This document shows, in pieces, positions 45,826 to 56,294 of a stretch of 64,000 bases of DNA. Both the position numbers and the translations under genes were made by a program. This stretch comes from Malania oleifera (Eukaryota; Streptophyta; Magnoliopsida; Santalales; Ximeniaceae). The notes under the pieces are model-generated. The model was not told the DNA's origin. It made no database searches and worked only from the letters and a program-made list of their open reading frames with translations. How positions within the stretch are numbered: position 1 is the first letter of the stretch; every line of letters starts with the position of its first letter. The stretch covers positions 12,379,562 through 12,443,561 of the forward strand of contig NC_080418.1 in the NCBI RefSeq assembly GCF_029873635.1. The letters run 5' to 3'.

Positions 45826-47851
45826 TGAAACGACCTACTAATAAAATAAATTTTTTTTCCTATATTAATATCAAACATTAACCTAAACAGCGGAAGACCA
45901 ATCATATAAAATAAATCCACACATAATACAATATCAGAGTGTTGAATCATCCCACAATGAACAAACATCACTGTTCTCTCAAAACTACCCTTACTGATAC
46001 CAAGGGTTTACAAAACATGCCACCCAAAAATAATACTCACTTTCAAAAAGGGTAGTACAACAGCCCCTCTACTTGCGAGCCTACTCTACTCGCCTAGCTG
46101 GTTCACCTGAAAAACAATTCAATATTGGGATGAGCCAATGCTCAGTAAGACAAAACATGTTATTACTAATGTGTGACTGTTGAGTTATATTTCTATATAA
46201 ATAATCCGATTTAAAAATAATATCGTGGATAACTGAAATTTGTAAATGCTAGTATAAATCACATATATTAAAACTATAAAAATTTAACATATATTAAAAC
46301 TATAAAAATTTACTTTTCATAATACTACCACTATTTCTAAAAAATCTACTTATACTTATAATATCTGAGAAAATTTCCCTAGATGGTTCTATGTCATTAT
46401 TTAACCTCTCATGATAGGGTTGTGCGGCCCAAAGGCGAGACCTATCTTGGCTGGCCGACCAGGGTAAGTCAACTGAACTCTGATAGTCTGATCGGCCCCC
46501 TCAATCCATATTTGATGGAGAGCCTGTCCCGACGTGGGCATGATCGACCTCACATCACTTACTATCTTAGTAGAGTGGTTGCATTCTGAACTGAATATCT
46601 ATAGTTACGGTATCATGCTCTACTGTCTGATCCATCAGGGTCTGATACTATATAGGTAATTGATATCTGTAATATACTATTCTTATTGTGGTTTCTAAAA
46701 TAACCATAACCCCATAGAATTTATATGAAATTCTAAATAAACTGACTGAAAATCTGATTTCTATATAACTGAAGTGCTGTTTGAATATCTATATATTGGG
46801 GCGTTATGGTATTGATAAACATGTTATTATGAAATTACTAAAAATACCTATTTCTAAGTATACTGTACACTGAAAATTTTGTCATTCTATAAACATGCAA
46901 ATATCATTGTATTTCTATTAATAATTATAAACATGGTATTCACAAATTCTATAAATATAGTACTATTTTTATTATCAACTCAAGCCACACAAGTAAATAT
47001 TAATATTATCAAGTTCTGGAAACTGTAAATATATATAATCTAAATAATAATGTGATAAAAATATATAATTCGTGCTGAAATCGTAAAAGGGTTTCCTTGA
47101 AAAGCATATTTCCCTTACTTGACTACTGGAAAGTCCCTATGGTATACTGGTCCAACACTCGCAGGGCTTCCTACTCAACACCCTGAAAACAACATTCGTT
47201 AGAGCAAAATATCATTATTTATTTGTCTCAATCATTTCCTACAACTGCTAGAAGGCCAAAAACTGAATAAAAGGCCTTACCCTAATTCTAATGAGAAATT
47301 CGACTCGATCCCACCAATGATCCGTCTCAGCAGACTTGAAGAGAACTTCGCCTGGAACATCGCGATGGCCTCAAATCATCGATCGGCGACTAACGGGGCC
47401 GAAATCGAAGAAAGAAAAGAGAGGAACTATAGGAGAGAGAAAGAAAAAAAGAATGGCGCTGAATTTCTGCATTAATCCAAGGTTTTGCACTATTTATACT
47501 GCGACCTTCGTCGACAAGCCACATCATCTCATCGACGAGTCTAATAAACAATTCATCGACAAACTCTCCCCTTCATCGACGAAATTCAGAATCGCCCAAA
47601 ACATTCTCTTAGTATCTTCTTGTCGACGAAACATGCCCTTGACAACAAGACCCACTTGTACCCTCGTTGACGAATCCCCTATGTTCGTCAACGAGGCCAT
47701 TAGAAAATTCCTTGGGTCATCATATCCAAAATGCAATGTCGTCGACGAACGCCTTCGCATTCATCGACAAAGTCTGCTGCCTCCTTCTATTTCTGTTTCC
47801 ATTTCCTTTCCTCTTTATTATTTAAATAACATTATTCCTCGAGTTGTTACA
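45826..47851 (-). mobile_element. Solo LTR of Tekay-like family, 2,026 bases
   Basis: On the plus strand it begins TGAAACGACC and ends GAGTTGTTACA. The flanks are ATATA (45821-45825) and ATATT (47852-47856), four of five bases identical. It is collinear with the 5' LTR of the Tekay-like element (62191-64000), and no internal sequence is attached. It has a TATA box (TATAAATA on the minus strand) near 47492-47501, with a cluster of GTCGACGA motifs just upstream (47510-47780). The frame at 47336-47896 crosses this cluster and the LTR end and has no recognisable domain. Confidence 0.85.
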
Positions 47852-48412
47852 ATATTATTCTATTGTTTGTATACTATTGGTATTATTATCATATGAATTG
47901 TATTAGTATTAAATGATTTGTACACTATTACCAGTATTATTATCATATTTTAGGAATATTTATGTTATTATCATTAATATGATTATAATTTGTATGTTAT
48001 TATCATTATTATGATCATTGTAATATTAGTATATTATTATTAAAAAGGCAATGTTCATATGGCATATTGAATATTTAGGGTTTGTTGTATTTGTTTAAAC
48101 GGACAATGTTCACAAGGTATGTTTCATATTTAGGGGTTTGTTTATTTTAACTGGGCAATGTTCACGTGGCATGTTTGAGATTTAGGGTTTTGTTATATTT
48201 ATTTAAATAGGCAATGTTCTCAGAGTTTGTTTCATATTTAGGGTTTTATTTATTTAAATAGGCAATGTTCACATGGTATGTTTAATATCTAGGATTTCAT
48301 CGTATTCATTTAAATAGGCAATGTTTATGTGGTATAAGAAAAAAAAAAACTCACGATAAAATTCATACAAAAGAAATCTAAAAATATTTTTGAGAATTAT
48401 AAGTCCTCGTTT
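47852..48412 (+). mobile_element. Tat-type LTR, third segment
   Basis: AT-rich continuation of the LTR begun at 40866, with tandem repeats at 48046-48340. It stops near 48412 against a Tekay-like LTR fragment, so its own end, conserved block and primer site are missing. Confidence 0.55.
48046..48340. repeat. Tandem repeat, 51-57 base unit, about 5.5 copies
   Basis: Each unit has GGCAATGTTCACATGG-like sequence, then TTAGGGTTT and TTATTTAAATA. Start points are near 48048, 48103, 48155, 48212, 48263 and 48319. Confidence 0.85.
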
Positions 48413-48682
48413 TTACGAAACATGCCCTCATTGACGAGACCCTCTTGTACCCTTGTCGGCAAAACATGCCCTCATCGACGAGACCCTTTTGTACCCTCGT
48501 TGACGAATCCCCTTTGTTCGTCGACAGGGCCATTATAAAATTCCTTGCGTTATCTTATCCAAAATGAAATGTTGTCAACGGACACTCGTGTTCGTTGACG
48601 AAGTCTATTGCCTCCTTCTGTTTCTATTCCCATTTCCCTTTCTCTTTATTATTTAAATAAAATTATTCTTCGGGTCGTTACA
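48413..48682 (-). mobile_element. 3' LTR fragment of Tekay-like element
   Basis: Starts on the minus strand at 48682 with TGTAACGACCCGAAG right after a polypurine tract (AAGGAGGGGAGAA, 48683-48696). Only the first ~270 bases remain; they contain the GTCGACGA-type motifs and a 48-base tandem duplication (about 48415-48510). The TATA box and the rest are lost at the junction with Tat-type DNA. Confidence 0.75.
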
Positions 48683-48945
48683 TTCTCCCCTCCTTATAAA
48701 ATTTCATCCTCAAAATTTATTATTCATAAGATTCCTCCTTCTTAGAAGGCAAAACGATCTACTTATTTTATTAGCTGCCCTCACTTATGGTGGAGGAATA
48801 CCAAGGTTACATGGGTAGTTTTAGGAGAATACAATTATAAAAGAAAATTCCCCAAAAACCAAAATACTACCTATCTTATACACTACATTACATTTACACT
48901 ATACTAAACAAAATAAAACTACTACCCTAAACATATACATTACTA

Positions 48946-49383
48946 TTATAATTCATCGAATAAGTGGGGATATTTCTATCTAATTTGATCTTCAAGTTCC
49001 CACGAAGTTTCCTCTATCGTGTGATTCATCCACAAGACTTTCACTAAGGGTATTCTTTTGCTACACATTACCTGTTCCTTTCTATCTAGGATCCACACTA
49101 GAGCTTCTTCGTATGCTAGATCACCACTGAGTTCTAATTCTGCATAGCTAATGATATGGGAAGGATCTGAGACATATTTTCTTAACATAGAGACTTGAAA
49201 CACGTCATGAATTCTGAATAAAGATGGTAGTAGAGCTAGCCGATAGGCCACTGACCCAATTTTCTTAAGTATCTCAAATGGGCCAATGAACCTAGGGCTC
49301 AACTTACCATTCTTTCCAAACCTTATGATCCCCTTCAGTGGTGCTATTTTTATAAATACATGATCACCCACTTCAAATTCCAA
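48946..49383 (-). pseudogene. Tekay-like pol, C-terminal integrase and chromodomain part
   Basis: The frame holds VGDHVFIKIAPLKGI and LSPRFIGPFEIL, the integrase C-terminal signature of Ty3/gypsy chromoviruses, then LPSLFRIHDVFQVSMLRK and a chromodomain-like end (VLWMNHTIEETSWELED). Chromodomains steer integration to particular chromatin. A TAG stop at about 48973-48975 precedes the last eight codons, where a Glu codon would be expected; the original stop is at 48946-48948. This is the terminal part of the pol at 48946-52401. Confidence 0.9.
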
Positions 49384-50334
49384 TTCCCGACGACGAGTAT
49401 CCGCGTAGCACTTCTGCTGACTCTGTGCTACACCGATTTTATCTCAAATGAGTCGAACTTTATCGCACACCCGCTGAACCATCTCTGGACCCAAAACTCA
49501 CCTCTCGCCAACTTCATCCCAGAAAAGAGGAGATCGGCATCTTCTACCATATAAAGCCTCGTATGGTGTCATGCCGATGCTAGCCTGATAACTGTTATTA
49601 TAAGCAAATTCAACTAGTGACAAAAATTGAGTCCAGCTACCCCTAAAATCTAGTACACACGCTCGCAACATATCCTAAAGTCTCTAAATCGTTCTCTCTA
49701 TCTGGTCATCTGTCTGAGGATGGAAAGTGGTGCTGAATGCTAGCTGAGTCCTCAATGCCTCCTAAAAGCTCCTTCAGAGCCGCGATGTAAAACGTGGATC
49801 ATAGTCCAAGACTATGGATACCGGCACTCCATGGTGTCGAATAATCTCCTGTATGTAAATCTCCGCTAACCTATTCATAGGGTAGTTAACTTTAATGGAC
49901 AGAAAATGAGCTATCTTTGTCAGCCTATCAACAATTAACCAGATGACATTCTGACCATATGGCGCTGGTGGTAACCCAGTAACAAAATCCATGGATACGT
50001 GGTCCCACTTCCATTCAGGAATGAAAAGTGGCTACAATTGACCAGCCGACCTCTTGTGCTCAACTTTAACCTACTAGCGTGTCAAACATTGCTGCACAAA
50101 TTCTGCTATTTCCCTCTTCATGCCACTCCACTAGAAATACTCTCGCAGATCCTTATACATTTTCGTACTGTCAAGATGAACAGTGTATAGAGATATGCAT
50201 GCCTCTTCTAGAATCATTCTCTTAATGCTATCATCCACAGACACGCACAATCTGGTGTAAAATATGAGAGCCCCATCATCAAAAATGCTGAATTCCTCTC
50301 CTTGACCATCCTGAACTCTGGCTAGCACCTCCAC
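49384..50334 (-). pseudogene. Tekay-like integrase, zinc-binding and catalytic core
   Basis: 50131-50334 carries the N-terminal zinc-binding region (HLDSTKMYKDLREYF then a Trp/Cys-containing stretch). 49774-49992 carries the start of the catalytic core with MDFVTGLP, VDRLTKIAHF and the second acidic motif in VLDYDPRFTS. All lie in one minus-strand frame shared with the chromodomain part, broken by nonsense codons only. The enzyme would join element DNA to the chromosome; in this state it cannot. Confidence 0.85.
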
Positions 50335-51325
50335 TAATTCAGGATCATTTCTCTAAGCAGCTTTAGATCTTTCATACAACGCAGGTTGTACAACTAAACT
50401 GGCAATAAATGCTTGAGGATCATCTTCAACTAATTCCACACTAAGCCTTTCCAAGTCCATTTGAATTAGATGTTGAACTACTGCTGCTACCTGTGTTGTA
50501 TCCTCGGATTTACGGCTCAAAGCATCAGCCACCAAATTCGCTTTACCTAGGTGGTAACTAATGGTACAACCCTAATCCTTGACAAGTTCTAACCAACTTC
50601 TCTGGGGCATATTCAACACTTTTTGTGTGAAGAAATACTTTAGACTCTTGTGATCAGAAAATATCTCACACCTCTCACCATATAAGTAATGTCACCAGAT
50701 CTTAAGTGCATGTACAACCACAGCCAATTCTAGATCGTGAGTAGGGTAGTTCTTTTCATATTCTTTCAACTACATGGATGCATACGCTACCATCCTACCA
50801 TGTTGCATCAGTATACAACCGAGCCCTTTCAAAGACGCGTCACTATAAATCGCATACCCATAACCTCTTGATGGAATCGTCAGAATTGGAGCAATGCAAT
50901 GACGAGCCACTACTTTAATTCCTTGAAACTCTGCTCGCATTCTTCATCCCACACAAATCTGGCATTTTTCCTAGTTAAACGCATGAGAGGTCCTGATAAA
51001 ACTGAAAACCCCTCAACGAATCGACGATAATAGCCTGCCAGCCCCAAGAAACTCCTGACTTCCTATATATTCTTCAACTTGGCCTAATTCACCACCGAGT
51101 CAATCTAGCTAGGATTTACTGAAATACAATCTCCTGAGATCACATGGCCCAAAAATGCAACTTGCTCAAGCTAGAACTCACACTTACTAAACTTGGCGTA
51201 AAGCTTTTCCTCTCTTAGTGTCTGCAGTACCTGCCTCAAATGCATCTCATGATCCTATAAATTCTTCGAGTACACTAGTATATCATCAATAAAAACCACT
51301 ACAAATTGATCTAGATACTGGTGAC
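50335..51325 (-). pseudogene. Tekay-like RT end and RNase H, heavily broken
   Basis: Just downstream of a frameshift near 51325 the frame reads FVVVFIDDILVYSK, the RT catalytic FIDD motif of gypsy elements. FLGLAGYYRRFVEGFS follows, the usual RT/RNase H connection, and at its end VADALSRKSED (near 50530). Many in-frame stops interrupt the RNase H part. RT and RNase H would copy element RNA into DNA. Confidence 0.85.
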
Positions 51326-51871
51326 CTTACTCATCAAGTCCATGAAAACAACTGGGGCATTCGTCAGTCCAAAAGGCATAACGAGAAATTCATAGTGCCT
51401 GTACTTGGTCCTGAAGATCATCTTTGCAACGTTCTCTGCCTTTACTCTCACTTAATGATACCTTGATCCGAGGTCAATCTTGGAATATGCATGTGTACCC
51501 TGGAGCTGATCAAACAAATCTTCTATACGGAGTAGAGGATATTTATTCTTGATAGTAACCTTATTGATTTCTCTGTAATCAATACACATCCTCAAAGACC
51601 CATCTTTCTTCTTTATAAACAACACTCGAGCTCCCCATGATGATACACTGGGTCGTATAAACCCTTTGTTGAGCAAATCTTGCAACTACTCCTTTAATTC
51701 TCCCGATTTAGTTGGAGCCATATGGTAGGGAACCTTAGAGATCGGCGCTGTCCCTAGAGGAAAATCTATAAAAAAAATCCACCTCGTGTTTTGGAGGCAA
51801 TCGTAGTAGTTCCTCAGGAAAAACATCAGGAAATTCCCGCACGACTGAGGTACTATCAAGCTTTGATTCAT
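51326..51871 (-). pseudogene. Tekay-like reverse transcriptase, N-terminal part
   Basis: 51452-51685 reads [35 protein letters not shown] and YSKIDL, the first RT motifs including one catalytic Asp (KIDL). The run of eight A on the plus strand at 51770-51777 coincides with a change of frame from the protease-linker part, so a slippage-type indel is likely there. A second frame change near 51325 separates it from the FIDD part. Confidence 0.9.
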
Positions 51872-52401
51872 TTTGTAACGCTTCCTTTATAAATGCCACG
51901 AATCCTTGGCTCCTATCTCGGAGGAATCTGCTAGCCTATAAAGCTGACACCAACTGCGGTGGAGTACGTACCCGTGAACCAACGAATCTGAATTCCTGCT
52001 CACCAGGGGGTTTGAAAATTACTTCTTTCTGACAATAATCAATGCTGGCATGATTAGCAGTCAACCAGTCCATACCCAGTATTACATCAAACCCATACAT
52101 ATCAAATACAATCTAATCTGCTGGTAGCACTCTCCCTTGAATTTCTATTGGATGGCTTCTAAGTACCTTTTGACATCTTATCACTGACCTTGATGGTGTA
52201 GCTACTGACAATGCTATATCTAACAATTGGGTCTCACTTCCAGATAATTTAACGTAAGATGCAGAGACAAAGGAATGAGTGGCACCTGAGTCAAATAAAA
52301 TAATAACTAGATATGACAAAACAGTAAATGTACCTGTCACCACATCCGCGACAGTCTCAACATCACCCCGTGTTAGAGCGTAAACTCGCGCTGGGACTAC
52401 A
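51872..52401 (-). pseudogene. Tekay-like protease and linker
   Basis: The frame contains RVYALTRGDVE at the very edge of the inserted copia element, then the retropepsin active-site motif DSGATHSF (near 52270-52293) and, further on, GMDWL. It is the continuation of the gag at 60857-61888, separated from it only by the insertion 52402-60851. Retropepsin would process the polyprotein. Confidence 0.9.
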
Positions 52402-54593
52402 TGTTGACCTTATCGGTCACGCCCGATTTTGATCATGACAAATACTCTTTGTATCTAATGGGAGTTTGAGGTTTTGTGTAGGAACTAAAATTGTTAAGAT
52501 CAAGATGTGCACAAAGTAAGCAAAGTCTAAAGACCAATATCTATTCAGCATTGTAATATATTTCATTTAATTGGTCTGTAATAGTAACTAGGGCTTTGGT
52601 TTGTAATAAGCTCACACACATCACAAGCATGATAATACGTAAGCTCAAACAAACCGTGAGTGAGAAATGACCTTAGAAAGACCTTAGGGTTTTCCCTGGT
52701 CGACCGACACCAAACTTTTTCGGTGTATTCATAATCATAAATGACCTTAGGACACACACATTTACACCCATGTTTGTTAGGCACTTTATTAGGATTTGTG
52801 TGTGTTAAAACGGGACTGAAGTGCACACTTTGTGCACTTTCGGTCGATCGACCTAGGCAGTTCATTCTGCCTTGATCGGCCAAACCAGGCCTGGGTCAAC
52901 AGTTGACCAAGGCCCTGGTCGACCGAATCAGGTAGTTCAAAAAGCCTCGATCGACCGAAACCTCCCTGGGTTAAGATTTTGACCATCTGGTCGATCGACC
53001 CCTTTTTGTACTCCAACTACCTGGTCGACCGAGGGTCCTCGGGAGAAATCCTAACGGTCTAGTCGATCGAACCAGCCAGTTCAAAATAGCTCGGTCGACC
53101 GAACCATATGAGTTCTAGTCGACTGAAACTGATCTGGTTAACCAGGCCTCTCGAGTTGTCCTAATTTTTACCGCAGTTAAATATTTTTTAAACAGGATTA
53201 AAATGTTGTAAACATCATTAAACTTCCCTAATAATACCCAATAGGTCCCCAATGGTCATATTCTCTCCTATGCCTATATATATGAGATCATTTTGTGAAA
53301 ATGAAAAGGGGATTAGCCACTTTGATTAGGGGAGAATTCTCTGAAAACTCAAACGCCTATACTACTCATTTTTTAGCCTCATTCACTTATGCTTATCGTT
53401 TATTAGTGCCTACATCATTTGTAAGTTGATTAAGTATTTGTTTTCATAGGTTTGCTCTCCTTACCTTGTTTGATTGATCTGACTTTATTGAGAGCTAAAC
53501 CTTAGTGTTCTCAGGGGACTTTGTTAATAAGTCTCTCCTAAGAACGCTTTTATAAAACTTTTGAGTATTGCACACTCATTGCAATATCACGAGAAGTTTG
53601 TATTTGTTTTGGATTGCAAAAACTTCTCAAACATTTTCAAATATCTATTGTGCCTTTATCTCAAAAAACATTTGAAGAGATATTTGTTTGTGTGATAAAA
53701 TCTTTGTTGCAATATTCATCAACTCACATATCCTTTGCTGAATACAAAGAATGAATATCTTTTGCAAACCGAACATATATAAATTACTGGAGCATCATAT
53801 GATTAAGAAAACTCGCTCATTGAAATATACATATATATATATATATATATTGTCTTGATAGTATCTTTGTGTGAACTATTAGATTTAAAATATCTTGTGA
53901 TATTGCTTGTTTGACACTCTCACTTAAGTATTACACTGATAGAAAACATCTTTAAGAATTGAACCATCTAGACCACACTGAGCTTGTATATTGAATCATA
54001 TTGTGGTGTATGTTATTGTGCGCATTTTGGTACATATCTACTTTACACGAAAGCACAATCACTGTACCATCTGATTATATGCACATTTGTTGTATATCCA
54101 GGCATTGGCCTGAAGAGGGAGATTAGCCCTGGAATAGTCCTGGATTGGCTTAGATTCGGTTAGGAAAGCTAGGTGCGTCGTCCTGTTAAGGCGTGTAGGT
54201 TGAGGTCAGCCTGCTAATTGACCTGGTTAAGGTTGAGGTCAGCCTTGTGTTAATTTGACCTAGTTGTAAATGGTGCCGCTCCATCCTTAAGTGAGCCTTT
54301 AGTGGAATCCTCGAGCTTGCGAGCTTGAGGAGGGGTCGTAGGCATAGTTGGCCGAACCCCGATAACACATCGTGTGCCTTGTCTATATTTCTATACTTTA
54401 TATTTACCGCATATGTATGTTATGGTGTGAATGATGCGTTTGATTTAATTTCCACATCATATTTATATATGCATTTGTAAATTGCATACACAGACCCTAG
54501 GTTGTATATATATTGCTATTGGATCGATTAACCTAGGAGAAAAGTTTAAATTTCCAATTCACCCCCCCTCGTGGGAATACACCAATTCTAACA
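52402..54593 (+). mobile_element. 5' LTR of inserted copia-like element, 2,192 bases
   Basis: Starts TGTTGACCTTATCGG and ends CCAATTCTAACA, preceded by the target duplication CTACA (52397-52401). Motifs of the GGTCGACCGA type occur about ten times at 52690-53130, followed by a TATA box at 53275-53283. Against the 3' LTR, the first ~180 bases differ at about one position in ten by eye, so the insertion is old. The frames at 52563-53016 run through the motif cluster and have no domain. Confidence 0.9.
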
Positions 54594-54606
54594 ATTGGTA
54601 TTAGAG
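54594..54606 (+). other. Primer binding site, initiator-Met tRNA type
   Basis: Reads TTGGTATTAGAGC from 54595, directly after the LTR end, one base from the usual TGGTATCAGAGC. Confidence 0.8.
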
Positions 54607-54649
54607 CTTCGTTGCACTTGACTTAAACGTTTTTTGCAAAAAGATCGCA

Positions 54650-55014
54650 ATGGTTCATATTGGTGTATCCTCATTTGGTGAGGGACAGTCACTTTCCAGT
54701 CCTCCATATTTTGTGGTGTCGACTACACCACGTGGAAAGTTAGAATGACTATATTTTTGAAATCTATGGACTGAAGGGTCTAGCTTGTGACTGCTAAAGG
54801 AAGATGTGCACAAATAAATGAAAATGATTTTAATATGATTAATTCTAATGCCATGGATATATTGTACTGTGCTTTAGAAACTAATATTCTTGTTGAGATT
54901 GTGGCATGTAATAGTGCTCAGGATATCTGGAAAGAACTCAAAAGAAAATATGGAAAGTCCCAGGAGAATGTGACCACCACTCAGGAAGTGGTAAATAATA
55001 GGGTAATTGCATGA
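54650..55014 (+). pseudogene. gag of copia-like element, broken
   Basis: From the ATG at 54650 the frame reads MVHIGVSSFGEG. After a one-base frame change near 54710 it continues with DYTTWKVRMTIFLKSMD, the N-terminal part of copia gag (PPYF...W..W-type, UBN2 family). Two stops follow (near 54775-54785), then NAMDILYCALETNILV and AQDIWKELKRKYGKS, the middle part of the same family. It ends at a TGA at 55012-55014. No zinc knuckle is found downstream. Gag would form the particle that packages element RNA. Confidence 0.8.
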
Positions 55015-56294
55015 ACAGCCGGTGAGGTATATGTTCCTATCTCAGTCTCCGTAGATGATTCTAGTGCTGAATGTTATGATGTATCTAATGCTAAATCATC
55101 TGTTTATTGTGATGGTTATGTTATTGATGCACTTGATGATTCTCTTATTGAATACTGGAATATATCATGCAATGACTATTGCTTAAAAACGAAGTTCTTA
55201 GTATACATACTCACTAAGCCATCTTATTATACTAAGACTTTTATCCACTTCCAAATGGACATGGCATCTTTGCCTTGCACTTAATCCAAAATACCTAACT
55301 GATGCCGACATGAAGATCATAAAGTTAAGCAGCAGTTGTCCATTGCACAAAACTAAGTTTTAGGGTTCCATCTTATATTTTACATTACTATACCCTAAAC
55401 TCATTTTTAAACATGAAAAGCCTAAATCAAAATCAAGACATCATTCTAAGCTTAAAGCACCATTGATCATGAATGACTAATGCATATTGAGTGCTTCTCA
55501 TAGCTATAACCAGATTAGAAGTACCTTCTAGGGAATTGGTCTCTTTGAATTTAAGTTGCAAATCCATTAATTCTGGTGTAATATTCCATCCATAGGAAGT
55601 TCTCACCAAACCAGGATCATACTCGGTGAGCTTCTCACTCATTTGTTGGTTCTCATCGTTGCTCCTCTATTTCATCATTTCTATAGGATACTTTCCATTC
55701 ACTATAGAGCACAGGTTTAGGAAAGTCTCATATGCCTTTGTGCTCGGAGCCCAAAATAGGTAAATAAGTCAATTCTTGGCGCACCTCATTTGAGAAATAT
55801 CTCTTCACCAAGAACCCCTAAGAATCATATCTATATTGCAATATATCAAATATGGACCTTAGGGAGAACTTTGGATAAAAAATCAGGCAAAATCGAGAAA
55901 ATCCACTATGCTTGGTCGACCAAGCATTGCAGGTATAAAGTACCCTGGTCGACCAAATCAGGTTGACTTTGACCCTTACTATCGATCGGACCCCAGTGAA
56001 TGCATTTGCCTCGATCGACCGAAACTTTCGATTTTCCCCCGGTCGACCGAATATAGTCACTGTACACCCTTTCGGCCGACCAACCATCCTAGTTCATTTT
56101 CACCTCGGTCGACCGAATAGTGTCGGTGCCTGGGGAATTTCAAGTGTCGGTTGACTGTATCGACTTCTGGTCGATCGAGTTGCGATCTATATATGTCCTC
56201 TCTTCATTTTTCAGCTCATTTGTGCATAATTCTTAAGAGAGGTTCCATTCCTTCTTTGCATTTCCATCAACCCTAGCCTTACATCCTCACTACC
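55015..56294. other. Internal region of copia-like element without recognised domains
   Basis: 55015-55290 shows weak coding character in the gag direction but no domain. 55433-about 55735 has a minus-strand frame (70 codons, extendable by about 30 across one stop) with an ordinary protein-like composition, for example KLTEYDPGLVRTSYGWN; I do not recognise it. 55905-56175 holds GGTCGACC-type motifs like those of the LTRs, followed by a TATA-like box at 56187-56195. Confidence 0.5.
56187..56195 (+). promoter_or_regulatory. Internal TATA-like box before the extra ORF
   Basis: CTATATATG about 100 bases upstream of the ATG at 56295 and directly downstream of a GGTCGACC motif cluster (55905-56175). 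The LTRs have the same order: motif cluster, then CCTATATATATG. A separate promoter for the ORF is inferred, not shown. Confidence 0.4.

Noticed and set aside
47336..47896. 186-codon frame
   Set aside because: It crosses the GTCGACGA motif array and the end of a solo LTR; no domain, and the homologous LTR at 63452-63964 differs by stops.
52563..53016. Minus-strand frames in the 5' LTR of the copia element
   Set aside because: They are read-throughs of the GGTCGACC motif array, and the 3' LTR does not keep them intact.
54186..54368. 60-codon minus-strand frame repeated at 60428-60628
   Set aside because: It is present in both LTRs only because the LTRs are copies; no domain and antisense to the element.
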